A stretch of 64,000 nt of DNA from Isoetes taiwanensis (lineage: Eukaryota; Streptophyta; Lycopodiopsida; Isoetales; Isoetaceae): contig JAJEKV010000014.1 of NCBI GenBank assembly GCA_021234155.1, positions 20,289,513 to 20,353,512 on the forward strand. Reading direction: 5' to 3'. Shown in pieces: positions 21,868 through 33,151 of this stretch. Both the position numbers and the translations under genes were made by a program. A model generated the notes under the pieces. That model saw only the letters and a program-made list of their open reading frames with translations, was not told the origin of the DNA and made no database searches. Position 1 is the stretch's first letter. Every line of letters starts with the position of its first letter.

Positions 21868-22880
21868 GTGCATTCTCCATTGTCGACTCGCAGGTGCCTC
21901 GACTCAGTCGGAGCCACTCTCCTTCGAACCATCTTCCTCAAATTTTGCGAAGGGGAGGGGCTCGGACTGGGTGGAGGCCTCTATGACTCACAAGGGAATG
22001 CATTTGAACTACAACCCTAAGGAGCGCTAGGGGGTTTCTCGACTCGCGAGTCGAGAAGACCCTCGCCTCTTACACACAACAATGTAGACTCCTTATCCCA
22101 CATCCGCCCTTGACCTGTATCCGCACTAGTGCATTCTCCAGTGTCAAGTCGCAGGTGCCTCCACCCAGTTAGAGTCACTCTCCTTCGAACCATCTTCCTC
22201 GAATATTGCGAAGGAGAGGGGCTCGAACTGGGTGGAGGCCTCTGCGACTAACCACAGGGGAGTGCATTTGAACTGCATCCCTAAGGAGCACTGGGGGCTT
22301 TCTCGACTCGCGAGTCGAGAAGGCCCTCGAGTCTTACAGACAACAATGCAGACTCCTTATCCCACATCTGCCCTTGACCTGTCTAAGCTCTAGTGCATTC
22401 TCCAGTGTCATGTCACAGGTGCCTCTACCCAGTCAGAGCTACTCTCCTTCAAACGATCTTCATCGAATATTGCGAAGGGGAGGGGCTCGGACTGGGTGGA
22501 GGCCTCTGTGACTAACCACAGGGAAATGCATTTGAAATGCATCCCTAAGGAGCGCTGGGGGCTTTCTCGACTTGTGAGTCGAGAAGGCCCTCAAGTCTTA
22601 CACACACCAATGCAGACTCCTTATCCCACATCCGCCCTTGACCTGTCCAAGCTCTAATGCACACTCCAGTATCATGTCGCAGGTGCCTCTACCCAGTCAG
22701 AGCCATTCTCCTTCGAACCATCTTCCTTGAATATCGCGAAGGGGAGGGGCTCGGACTGGGTGGAGGCCTCTGCGACTAACCACAAGGGAATGCATTTGAA
22801 CTGCATCCCTAAGGAGCGCTGGGGGCTTTCTCGACTCGTGAGTCGAGAAGACCCTCGAGGCTTACACAGAGCTGGAGTCT
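21868..22880 (+). repeat. Four-copy tandem array, period about 264 bp
   Basis: Units begin at 21868, 22129, 22393 and 22657 with (G/A)TGCATTCTCC-like starts. Each contains the palindrome around TCTCGACTCGCGAGTCGAGA (22037-22056, 22301-22320, 22565-22584, 22829-22848; the first two are perfect and extend to 22 bp). Each also contains an imperfect foldback of about 100 bp, for example 22676-22776, whose ends read GTCGCAGG and CTCTGCGAC. Reading frames vary, so it is not an obvious protein repeat. Confidence 0.9.
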
Positions 22881-22917
22881 TACACACAGAAGGCCCTCGA
22901 CCAACCAATACCAAACC

Positions 22918-23290
22918 TGGAGCTGTTCGCGAGTTACTCCGATTTCTTGTTTCCTTGCTGAGCATCTCTCAACCTAGAGAGTGTCTCGATGCTGAAATAT
23001 GCTCAACAAGGAAACAATAAATCGATCGAGCTTTCGAGCAGTTCCATGATTTAAACAGGTCTAGCATGCCTAACAGAGACTCGGACTGGGTGGAGCCCTT
23101 TGCTTCTAAACACAGGGGAATGCATTCCAACCAAAATTACGGACACATGGAGCTGTTCGCGAGTTACAACGATTGGTTGCTCCCTTGATCAACATCTCTC
23201 AACTCAGAGCTATGCTGAAATATGCTCAACAAGGAAACAACCAATTGATCGAGCTTTCGAGCAGTTCGACATTCTGAAGAAGTCTAACAT
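22918..23290 (+). repeat. Two-copy direct repeat (period about 230 bp), each copy an imperfect foldback
   Basis: Copies start GAGCTGTTCGCGAGTTAC at about 22921 and 23152. Within the first, a segment around TTCTTGTTTCCTTGCTGAGCA is inverted as TGCTCAACAAGGAAACAATAAA about 50 bases later; the second copy keeps the same arrangement. Both end with GATCGAGCTTTCGAGCAGTTC. Confidence 0.75.
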
Positions 23291-23350
23291 GCCTAACAGG
23301 ATCTCTGAAATAAGCATCCTAATAAAACAGTGGTAAACACTCACCTCTTC

Positions 23351-23620
23351 TCACAAGAACTCTTTGGCCCATTGTATCACAGATCCCGCAGCCTCTCTTA
23401 GAGTCTTTGCTTCTTCTGTCGGCCTCATCAACAAGGCGGCCTCATCAAAAACTTGTGTCAAAGTGATTCTTGTGTATCCCTTCTCCATGGCGCTGCAGTG
23501 TAGAGTGCAAGTGTCCTCTAGCTCATATCCGACTGCTACCTTCGTCCCACTTACATCGATCAAATCATCTAGTTTCAACAAAGCACTCAGTTAGAATGAG
23601 ACACAGATTAAACCGCTGTG
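23351..23620 (-). pseudogene. DUF8039-like C-terminal domain exon (transposon-associated), minus strand
   Basis: A minus-strand open frame of about 80 residues ends at 23351 and reads VAVGYELEDTCTLHCSAME, GYTRITLTQVF and TLREAAGSVIQWAKEFL. This pattern (VA-G-lead, HG/HC, GY-R-V, then TL-EA-G-I-W) resembles the small domain at the C-terminus of plant En/Spm-associated and retroelement-associated proteins (DUF8039 type). No ATG starts it, so it is an exon or a fragment. The resemblance is from memory of the family pattern and needs a profile search. Confidence 0.4.
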
Positions 23621-23984
23621 AGGAGCTTACATCATCGTGGCGCCATGACGAGTAGTCGTTCGAATCTCTCTCGGCCTCCGGCTGCTTCGACTCGATAAAA
23701 CTATGCGCCCGATAAACTCCACTGCGCTCGATACACTTACTCCCTTGAAATGTAAAATTTCGAATTAGTGTTTGGGCGGGGTAAAGATGGCCATGCTGTA
23801 CCTTTAGCCCGCTTTTTTTCCTTGAATGATTGAATGTCCTTTGAATGATTGTATGTCCTCAATTTGAAATTTAAGAACACCCCGGTACCTGTCTTTCACA
23901 TGCAGTCCTAAAATCACAAAGTCGAGGAAGAGACTAAGTTTAGAAGGGAGCTCGAGCAGCACGAGACAGCGCCTGGATCAAGAC

Positions 23985-25212
23985 ATGATGACTCCAACGA
24001 AGAAGGGGGACGCCGGATCGGAGCCGAGTTCTAGTGGAACGAAGAAAAGAAAGAGCATGCCTTCCGGTAAGCTCTCAATGTTGATACGATTCATTTACCT
24101 GTTTTGACGATATTTTAACCTTGTAGCATTTATGGGAGAGACACTCGTCATCACTGGTAGAACTCCATTCTTCATCCTCGAAGGATTGGAGACAGAGCTG
24201 CTGGAAACCCATGCGGATTGCTGGTGGTATGTCGAAGTGACATCATGTGGGAAGGAGAATGATCTTTTTCTTTGGCAAAGGGATAAAAAAAGTTCAGGCG
24301 ACAAATATAAGAAAGTCGGTGTGGTCCTCTCCGTTGCTGCCCCAGATTCAAAATATCTTACTTTGTATTTGGAAGATTGCTTGAAGGGTAAATTTTACCA
24401 CACCAAGAAATTGTCTGTCTCTAATTATTCTTCCACATCAATGAGCAAGGCCAAGGGGACTGACAAAAGGCCTGCCAGAACTTGGGTTGGAAGGATTTGA
24501 AAGGGATGAAGGAGGCCGGAACGCTCACATTAAGGGAGCTCGGAATGGAGATTTCTAGGGTGAGAGAGAAGCTTTTTAACACGGATAACTTCACATCCAA
24601 CGTGCTTAAGACTTTAAAGCACTCTACAGTTACGAAGGATGTTGTTGAGAAGGAAAAAGCTCCAGAGAAGAGTGCAAGTGTGGAAAATGAAAGCAATCCA
24701 GATGATTCAGATGCAGAGGATGACGAAATGGTTGACTCCCAGTTCTTGGATCCAGATGACCAGATAAAGAGTCGCAGAGCCCAACAGATAGAGCGTCTTG
24801 CGCAGTTTTATTCACTGGGGATTGGCCACAAGTTGCTGTTGGACATAAGACGGTTGAAGGTTTGCACTGGCGATGCCGTCCTTTTCAACCACAGGGAATT
24901 TATTCCAGCTCATATGCTAGAGATTCTGAACCTCATGTGCGTCATCCTGTTGCGGATCCAATGCCTGTGGGAATTATACCATTCAGCAGAGCTACTGGTG
25001 AGTTGTTCAGGTGGAGCATTGAGGAAGACCTGAGGGGCAAAGATGTGAGATTCTGGGTTGTGGATGGTCAGCATTCAGTGAGGGCAGCACAAGTGTTACA
25101 GACAGAAAAGGAGGTCCCACAAAGGATTAAGGATCGATATTCTAAACGGGAGTGCAGAGTTCTCTCAGCGGACACACCACCCATTGAGCTCGCCAGCATT
25201 AGCTACTGTTAG
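23985..25212 (+). pseudogene. Unrecognised plus-strand gene remnant with a DGQHS motif
   Basis: Exon 1 (ATG 23985 or 23988; MMTPTKKGDAGSEPSSSGTK) ends at a CCG/GTAAGC donor at 24066. Exon 2 begins after TTGTAG at 24127 and continues the frame (FMGETLVITGRTPFFILEG). A frameshift near 24480 leads to an acidic frame with PDDSDAEDDEMVDSQFLDPDDQ. A second near 24940 leads to GIIPFSRATGELFRWS, RFWVVDGQHSVRAAQ and ADTPPIELASIS. DGQHS/DGQHR motifs occur in ParB/DndB-like proteins, and similar DGQHS families occur in repeat-rich lower plants, but I cannot assign a function. The 3' end appears cut by the LINE that begins at about 25215. Confidence 0.5.
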
Positions 25213-26240
25213 AATACAATAGCAGCAAGTGGCTTCAGATCACAGGCAATAATTGCATTATATATGTAGCAGTAGTATATTTCTCTCCTTTAATTGCTGG
25301 AGGTGTCTGTGGTTGGGAGGAACTCAACATCAGTGATCCTTTCTTACATCTTGCAAAAGATGTAGCAGACATGCGCAACAAAGAGCATGTATTCCTGATT
25401 GGTGACTTCAATGCTAGAGTTGGAGAGTGGCAAACTAATCTTATGGGAGAACTCATCAATCTCTGATTACCCGAAACTGCAGCACGAGACATTGGATGGG
25501 AGCGAGAATCCATGGACTCTGAGCGAAATCGAATGGGTAAGTTTTTAAAGCAATTATGTACAACATTTGATTTGCTTCTGTATAATGGCTCCAAATATTT
25601 TTCAAATACCTCTGGTTCTACCTACATGCACTATGAGCATTGTAGATTGATTAATAAGCACATCAAAAGCAGTTAATCTTATACAGAAATTTGAAATAAA
25701 AGAGAGCATAGAATCGGATCATGCAATCTTGAGCTTGGTTATTGCTATAAAACATGCCCAAGCTCAAAGCAGCCGGTTAATGGCAATAGAATCAAGATAA
25801 ATCCAATGAAGGCAGATGCATATACCTTGGAGATAGAGTCACATATGCAGGGCAGTTGGCCAGATTCAGTGACAGGAAAAAATGATAAGCTTATACAAGC
25901 CATAATGAAATGTGCAGAACAAGTCTTTGGTAGAAGCAATGCATGTAAGAAGCAGCATCGCAACAAAAAATGGTGGGACTTGTAATGTAAGCAATATCGA
26001 GAATTTTGCTACAATACCCACACACATTCAGAAGCCAGGAAACTATTCAAAAAGTTTGCTCGAAAGAGAAAAGGCATGGGAAGTGGGCTTGTAGCAACAG
26101 ATGTCAAATGAACTCCAACATAACCCAAAGAACTTTTGGAAACGCTTCCAAGGAAATGCAGTGTCGCACATTGGTAATTTCTCAAGGACTGATTTGTTAC
26201 AGTATGCACAAGAGTCTATCAAGTAATAGATGGGGATCCT

Positions 26241-27407
26241 ATGGCATCCCTTGAAGGGAATGTACAAAATATCTTCTCATCGGATGATGTAAAGAAAAGT
26301 CTCCAACGGACAGTGAATGGAAAAGCCAGAGATGCTGAGGGTCTCGTAGTGGAGCTTCTTAAATGGAGAGGTGATTGTATGGATGGAAAAATAGCAGAAA
26401 TGTTTAACCAAGCAATACGAGATGGGTTCCCTCACCAATGGTGTAGCAACCGCATTGTGCCCATTTTTAAAGCAGGAAACCGCAATATGGTAAAAAACTA
26501 CCGCACGATTATGGTCAGCAGTGTAATGGCAAAACTTTTTGGGGCAATGCTTGAAAAGAAGATCAGCTCATGGGCAGAAAATCGTGGTGTAAGGGCATTG
26601 AGACAAGCTGGTTTCAAGAAAGACTTTTCTACAATTGACCATTTGGTCACGCTCAGAGTCATTGCAGAAGGATCAAAAGGAGCAGGTAATGTGCTTTATT
26701 GTTGCTTTGTTAATTTCGTAAAAGCATTTGACAGAGTATCATGTAAAAATTTAAGTTAATGGCTAGATGACTTGTAAGTTCCGTTGGACTATAGAAAAGG
26801 TGTAAGCAGGTTGTATGAGAAGGTTTTGGTGGCATTGTCTTTCCCTATGGATGGCCCAGAGAAGGTAGAATGCAATGTGAAAGTGAAACAAGGGTGCCCC
26901 TTGTCTCCAACCCTTTTCGGTCTTTTTATTGATGAGTTAGAATTGTGGATTATATGGGAGGGAGAAGTAAGCGTGAAAGTTGCTGATTATGTGATACAAT
27001 TGCTGTTATATGCTGACGATGTTGTTCTCCTATCTAGAACATCACTAAGATTGCAACAACAATTGAATGTTCTTGAGTCATTTTGCAAAGCAACAGGGAT
27101 GCAGGTGAATAGAGGGAAAACCAAGGTGATGGTTATTGGGAGAAGGAAAAAAGTAGACCTGATATATGTCGGGGAAGTACTAGAACAAACATATGCATAT
27201 AAATATCTGGGAATTGAAGTAACAGATGGCTGCAAATGGAAGACAGGAGTGGAACAGAGAATTGTGGGAGGCATGTGGGCTCTATACAGTGTGCTGAGCT
27301 TATGGAAGAATAATCATGTCCGTAAATGGAATTTGAGGAAACTTGTGTATAGAACACTAGCCTGTCACATTATATGGATGTCAAGTTTGGGGATCCGGAC
27401 TCTCTAA
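26241..27407 (+). pseudogene. LINE reverse transcriptase
   Basis: Two long frames (26241-26759 and 26784-27407) carry most reverse transcriptase blocks, including the YADD active site. A stop after VSCKNLS at 26759 and further stops after 27407 separate it from the C-terminal part. Confidence 0.85.
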
Positions 27408-27906
27408 GAAAATGTGGACGAAGGTCGAAAATGTTCAAAAGCGCTTCCTTTTAAATGAGTTAGGAGTAAAAGCCCAAACTCCATATCCAATGCTTATGGC
27501 AGAAGTAGGTTGTCGAAGCTGAAGCCCTTTATCAAACCCTCTTATACTTGGTCTGAATCCAGAACCTAGAGGGAAGAATTTCGCACCAGGCAAAGAGAGT
27601 CAATGCAACAAGATTACATAGGATGGCACCAACAGTTGTATGAGTGGGCAGAGCGATGGGGAATTAGCCTGCATGACCTACCTGAAGCAGATGCAAGGAT
27701 CAGATGCTTAGTAACTGATAGTGTGACTCAAAAGACATGGAAAACACTGGGAGTGAAAATGAAATTCTATAAAAGTGAAATTACCTATGCGGACCTATGT
27801 GGATCAAGAATACTTGAATACTAGCCTGCAGGGCAAAAAAAGAAACATGATACCTCAATTAAGGTTAAGCAGTCATAAACTTGAAATCGAGGTCGGTCGC
27901 TTTCAT

Positions 27907-28476
27907 CAGTGTTGTCACGTACTTAGTGTACAGTACGTCTTCCAAGGTACTGTACCTTTTATGTACTTTAGAGTTTTTTAGTACGTTATGTACGTTTGCC
28001 ATGTGCTGTTCTGTTTTATGTATAGTACGTACAGTACATTACGTACGGGAAAAATATAAAGTTCTTTATGTAAATTTTGCAAATTTGCACTTGAGGTTAG
28101 ACTTTTTTGAGGATTTTCTATAAGATCTGAACTATAAGGAGTTGTTTAAGAGATTTGGCTGGTCAAATATGAACCCACAATAAGAAGTTCATGTAAATGG
28201 ATTGAAATTAGTACTAAAGCAAAGAAATATAAGCACAAAAATTTTACCTGCGCTTTGTCGAACACTATAAGAGCTAGAAACATACAATTAGAGTTTTTTT
28301 AGCCTTGAAATTGACATTAGACATTAGGGAGGCACAAAATTGTCTTGAGGATATGATTTAAACTCATAAAAAAAAAATTTTTTTGACCCTACACTTTAGA
28401 GGTACAAGACGTATTGTACACTACCCAAGGTACTATAAGTACACAATCATACTGTACGGGTACTTAAACAACACTG
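27907..28476 (+). mobile_element. hAT-like MITE (570 bp) with 8-bp target duplication
   Basis: The element begins CAGTGTTGTCACGTACTTAG and ends with the reverse complement of CAGTGTTGTTTAAGTAC, giving imperfect terminal inverted repeats. It is flanked by a perfect 8-bp duplication GCTTTCAT (27899-27906 and 28477-28484). An 8-bp duplication and CAGTG ends are the hallmark of hAT elements. The inside is AT-rich, has many GTACAGTACGT-like palindromes and codes for nothing. Removing it joins the LINE reading frame (RFH then GVPRELRFC). Confidence 0.92.
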
Positions 28477-28820
28477 GCTTTCATGGGGTTCCCCGAGAAC
28501 TTCGCTTCTGCTCCTCTTGTAGATGAGCTAGTGTGGAAGATGAGCAACATGCGCTATTGGAGTGCACGATGTTTTCCTCTTTGCATGAGCAATATGTAAT
28601 AGCAAGTGCTAATGTACATGGTCTCCTGGCACTAGATACTACGGTTCTTGGGAATTACTTATATAATTGGTGGAATCTCCGTAAAGAGATATTAGAATTA
28701 AATGATTTAGCTGATGAGCTTGAGGCAAATGGCCTAATATAATTGCATATTTATGTAAAAGCCACCTATGGGCCTGAGGGTCTGAACGGCGAGAGAACAA
28801 TACATTACATTTACATTATA

Positions 28821-30275
28821 AAATATCCCATCAGCGTTACAAAAATATCCCATTGGCCACTCTATACCCCGCCCTTTTTTTTTTAGTACAATCTATATTC
28901 CGCTTTTTTCTCCCACCCAATCTTATAATTTGAAATTTGAAATTTGAAAATGGGGGGATTTGGTACATGCCTTAATTTGGTACATGTGGTACACTTGAAA
29001 TTTGTGTTTCTGAAGCTATGGCATTCTGCAAAGAAACGGCTATGGCTCTACAAAGAACTGGCTATAGCAAAGAACTGGCTATCGCGTTCTGCAAAGAACC
29101 GGCTATGGCAAAGAAATGGCGGATTAGGCATGGCTTCTGATATGAAGCCTTGCATCAGGCATATAACTTTTGATCTGCTACTCTATCTCTCTTTCTGCCG
29201 CAGATTCTTGAAGCTCTTCGAAATACTTGTGAGTTAAGCAAATTTCCGCCTTAGTTTCGGCTATGGCTTCCTTTTCTGGCCTTCTTCACAATCACAGACC
29301 TGGCTTGAAGCTTGAAACCTTCACCGACCTAACATGGAGCTTAAATCCTTCACCGACCTGGCGATTCTTTTGATGACGAACCAGTAGCTCTGCTATAGCC
29401 TCTGCCGTGCATGTGTCTGGATTTCGGACCTTCATAGCCTTGAATCTGTGCTTTCTCAAAACCTTAAACTGGCTTCTTCAATATGTGCCAAAGCCTTAAA
29501 CCGGGGAGGACACTGAATCCCGGGCTCTGATTTATCAAAATCTATGCCGAAGCCTTAAACCGGCTCTCCAAAGCCTTAAACTGGCTTCTTGAATCCATGC
29601 CAAAGCCTTAGACCGGCTTCTTAAATCTGTGCTTTCTCAAACTCAAGGCCTTCTCAAATCTCTGATTCAAATCTGTGCTTTCTCAAAGCCTTCCACATCT
29701 GTGCCTCGCCTCGGTGATGACGGCCATCGTTGGTGTTGCTGGTCAGTTTTCGTTATTTGTTGTAGCACAGGTCTGCCTTCAAATAAAGACAAAGGTAAAA
29801 GACCTGAAGCACAGGTCTGCGTGTGGCGAAAAGCTTTTCGCAGAATGCATGAAGCTTTTGGAGCCGAGAAAGAGAAAGTGAAGCTTGGAGCGAGTCGAGC
29901 CTTTTGTTTAGGATCTATGTTCTAGAGCCCCCTAATAGCTAAACGGCACTGCTCAAGGTAAGATGAGCTTTGAGATTATGCATTCGTCTACTTTAGCTCG
30001 GTTACAAAGAAATGGCATAAAATTAAAAATGCCTCAATGGCCTGAGTCGGCATGAAAAAAGATGCTTCAGATGGGCAGAAATCACTTTATTCCTCTCATT
30101 CTCCACTCGATAGTCGAGAATGGTTTATAATATTTAGTCATTATAAATTAATTTATTTAATTTAAATGTAATTAAATTGATATTATATTTAGTATTAATT
30201 ATTTTTTTCAAATGGATTCATTCCCCTTTAATTTATGTTGGCTCCTACCCCTTCTCCAACTTCCCCACTCCCCCC
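28821..30275 (+). other. Non-coding stretch with two minisatellite-like zones
   Basis: Around 29020-29120 the unit GCAAAGAA(C/A)(C/T)GGCTAT repeats. Around 29440-29640 the unit AAAGCCTTAAACCGGCTTCTT repeats with variation. An AT-rich block follows at 30125-30215. An open frame at 29629-29925 overlaps the repeat zone, resembles nothing I know and is not called as a gene. A CTCGATAGTCGAGAATGG piece at 30108 echoes the palindrome family of 21.5-22.9 kb. Confidence 0.6.
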
Positions 30276-30279
30276 CCCC

Positions 30280-30545
30280 ATTCAAAATGTTGGCTGAAGA
30301 GACAATTGGTCATAAGATCAACCATTTTACTGAGTTTAAGGAGATGTGGTCTCATTTGGAGAAGTATCTTGATAGCAAAGGTATGGCTACTCAAATGCTG
30401 ATCCAGAACAAAATGTGACATGCCCAATTAGGTGATTTCAAATCTAACACGACATACCTTACTCAGATGAAGCAATGGCGCTTGGATTACATGATTGCTG
30501 GTGGAGTGCTGTCTGAAAAACAGCTGATTCTCCTCCTCGACATGT
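30280..30545 (+). pseudogene. Copia gag fragment
   Basis: ETIGHKINHFTEFKEMWSHLEKYLDSKGMA, a stop, then QLGDFKSNTTYLTQMKQWRLDYM resembles the middle of a copia Gag. No other part of a copia element lies alongside. It abuts the minus-strand gypsy integrase. Confidence 0.65.
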
Positions 30546-30582
30546 ACCTCTCCCCCTTTCCCCTCCTCAACATGTGCATCCT

Positions 30583-30820
30583 CTACCCCTTGCAATGAGT
30601 TCCCCGATCAGATAAAAGAATGGTTGGAACACCAAACCGCGAAATCAAATTGTGATAAAGAAAGCTTATCGTAGTACTTTCTATAGTATGCTTTACTGGT
30701 ATTGCTTCTAACCACTTCGTAAACATGCATGTTTCGCTGCCAATATTGGAAGATGGAGGATTGATAGGCCCAATGTAATCCAATCCCCACATATGAAATT
30801 GACCAACAGGGCATAAAATT
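30583..30820 (-). pseudogene. Gypsy integrase core remnant
   Basis: MWGLDYIGPINPPSSN, TKWLEAIPVK and the ISRFGVPTILLSDRGTH block give the first two acidic residues of the DDE core. The third is absent because the sequence ends. Non-integrase sequence of about 130 bases lies between this piece and the zinc-binding part. Confidence 0.8.
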
Positions 30821-30980
30821 GATACTGGGTAGCAGAAATCACCGTCCGGACGTCGCTTAAAGTGCTTAAACGCAGCGATTTTTCAGCACATAATAAGCAT
30901 TTAACGTGCGGTGCTTATTTAGACAAGCACCTGATGAAATATTTTTTGGTTGATTCACAATAATTCTTCACGAAAGTGAC

Positions 30981-31454
30981 TCAACTAGCTGTTGTTCTAG
31001 CTGCAAAATGCCCCTGACAATCATGTGCTTGCTGCAATAAATCATGAGTCTGCTGACCAACAACACGCCGCAATAAGAGACCTTCCATAGTCTTCTTATA
31101 AAGAATAGCTTCATGCACCACATAATCAGCTACTTGTACTCTAAGAGCATGCTTTTGTTGATTTGAAAATGGTGAAGGATAAGTTTGATTTGGTAAGTAC
31201 ATGTATAAATTAGCATACCAAAGATCCACAGTCTCAATAAACCCTTGTAATACTCCATTATCTTGAAATGCTACTTGCTGGTCTGTTTCCTCTTCTATTT
31301 CAGCACGGCTACTCAAATAGGCACTTGAATTATGAGCTCCTTGAACCATTTTAATATACTGCAACTCAAGCTCTTGTATGATAAGAGTGCATCTTGTAAG
31401 TTTAGGATCTTGGACCGTCTTGTTGTAAATACATGGCAAGGAGTTCACATCCAT
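30981..31454 (-). pseudogene. Gypsy integrase zinc-binding region remnant
   Basis: Includes YLPNQTYPSPFSNQQKHALR and then HEAILYKKTMEGLLLRRVVG, typical of the stretch before the HHCC zinc finger, followed by LLQQAHDCQGHFAARTT. Confidence 0.75.
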
Positions 31455-31769
31455 ATGAATGTAAACATACTATGCATTTGTTGAATTCCATTGTGAAGGA
31501 AGAAGATGTTGTCTAAATTTGTTCAAAGCCCACTTTCAATGCCAACCCAAGATGCTCCACATGAGTCTGCTCTTGTGGAGTTAACAACCTACTAGCATAG
31601 TACATCATAATGCTTTTACTGATTTTTCTGATATAGTATGACAACCAAAGCTTGCTCCCAAACTGTAAAGAATAAATGAAATGGCTCACTCATTCTTGGA
31701 GGAATCAGCAAAGTCCTCTCTTTCAACTGTCCAGGGCACCATTCAAATGCTTCTTGAACTTCCTCCACC

Positions 31770-32591
31770 CATCTAAAATGCTGGCCTTGCTTCATACAAT
31801 TGTGATGCTTTTGTAGGTGGTTTCGCCTTCTCTAAGGCTGCAATCTTACAATGATCCACTTGTAAACCATTGTTTGAAGTATAATTGCCCAATAGTTTCC
31901 CTCCTTTAGTGAAGAAAAAACACTTAGCAAGATTCAAACTTATGCCATACAATTTGCATCTCTCAAGAACTTTTCTAAGATGATCCAAGTGATCGCTTTT
32001 TAGATTCGAAAGCACTGTTAAATCACATTAAAAAGTCTAAAATGTCATGAATTGCATAAGCCATAGCTCGCTGAAATGTGGCTGGAATATTTATGAAGCC
32101 AAAAGGTAATACCTTATAAATATAGATGCCAAATAATAGTCAAAAAGCCGTTATTGCTTGGTGTGGTGGATAGATTTAGATCTGATTATATCATGAGTAA
32201 CCATCCAAAAAAGAATAGGCCTGATTTCTTGCAACAATATCCACCAAAGTGTCTATGAATGATGTAGGAAAATGATCTCTTTTGGTAACTTTGTTGAGAT
32301 CCATGTAACCACTGCATACATGGATTGAGTTATTTGGCTTTCTCATTGATACAATAGAACTGATCCAATCTGAATTTGGGACTGTACAATAAATCCCGCC
32401 TTCAAAAGCTTCATGACTTTGCCCTTTACTTGTTCCTCTATAGCTGGACTCATTTTCCTTTGAGCTTGTTGGACTGCTTTTGATCGTTGTTTTAAATCAA
32501 TGGTATGCACTACAACCTCTGGTGGAATGCCTTTTAATTCCTTGTAATTTCTTGCTAAAATATCCCTGAATTCTCTTAATAAAAATATCAA
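31770..32591 (-). pseudogene. Gypsy reverse transcriptase remnant
   Basis: Starts with FRDILARNYKELKGIPPEVV and QAQRKMSPAIEEQVKGKVMKLLKAGFI (32343-32591). Continues through decayed frames with VLPFGFINIPATFQRAM near 32060-32110 and ends with CKLYGISLNLAKCFFFTKGGKLLG (31773-32015). The YxDD region is not clearly legible. Confidence 0.8.
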
Positions 32592-32789
32592 ATGATGCTC
32601 TTCCTCTTGAGTAAGATCTCCTCCAATAGTTCTTGATCTCCTTGAGAAATATTGATATTCTTGACTGAGTATGGTGACTGTGATGAATGTGGTGCCTGTG
32701 ATGAATGTGGTGAATATAAACTGATCTGATTTATCTCATCCTCCAGAATTTGCACATGCCTTCAAGCTGCTTGCACCATTGCCGATTGT

Positions 32790-33151
32790 GCTAAAGCATC
32801 TGCCACACTGTTTTGTTCTCTTGGAATATGTATCACAATGTATTGCTAAAAATAAGACTTCAAATCCATAGCTTGTTAATGCAAGCCTCTCAAATGAGCA
32901 CTTAAAACCTGAAATTGATCTATCAGTTGTTGACACATCAACAAAGAGTCTCCAAAAATAGTCAAACAATCAATATGCTTCTTCTTTGCCAAAGTCATTC
33001 CTTGAATAAGTGCATGATATTCAGCCTCATTATTACTGCTTGCATTGCATGGCATACTCAATGTAACAATCTTTTGCTTGTGCCCATATATTAGAAAGAC
33101 TCCAACACCTCCATAATTCTTGAGCTTAGAGAATGCATCATTGAAATACAT
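32790..33151 (-). pseudogene. RNase H (archaeal-like type) located upstream of the reverse transcriptase
   Basis: The frame holds MYFNDAFSKLKNYGGVGVFL, SSNNEAEYHALIQGM, GDSLLMCQQL and, in a shifted frame just after, HIPREQNSVADALAQSA. These are the usual D-E-D-D blocks of the additional RNase H found in Tat-type plant gypsy elements. The domain lies between the protease and the reverse transcriptase rather than after it. Confidence 0.7.

Larger units (their letters stand above)
25215..28820 (+). mobile_element. Non-LTR retrotransposon (LINE), 5'-truncated and degenerate
   Basis: The order of motifs is that of a LINE ORF2. The AP-endonuclease-like part includes FLIGDFNARVG (about 25390). The reverse transcriptase follows with NGKARDAEGLVVELLK (26310), FKAGNRNMVKNYRTIMVSSVMAKLF, CFVNFVKAFDRV (26700), KQGCPLSPTLFGLFIDELE and the catalytic YADDVVLLS (about 27010). 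A C-terminal part carries HALLEC-type cysteines near 28540. The 3' end runs GCCTGAGGGTCTGAACGGCG followed by an ATTACATTTACATTA tail. Stops and frameshifts make it dead. It is split at 27907 by a hAT-like MITE. Confidence 0.85.

Noticed and set aside
22672-23020. 97-residue ORFs on both strands over the 264-bp array
   Set aside because: They follow the tandem repeat and its palindromes, are in different frames in different units, and are not conserved as protein.
29629-29925. 98-residue ORF
   Set aside because: It overlaps the CCTTAAACCGG minisatellite zone and has an overlapping rival frame; no family recognised.
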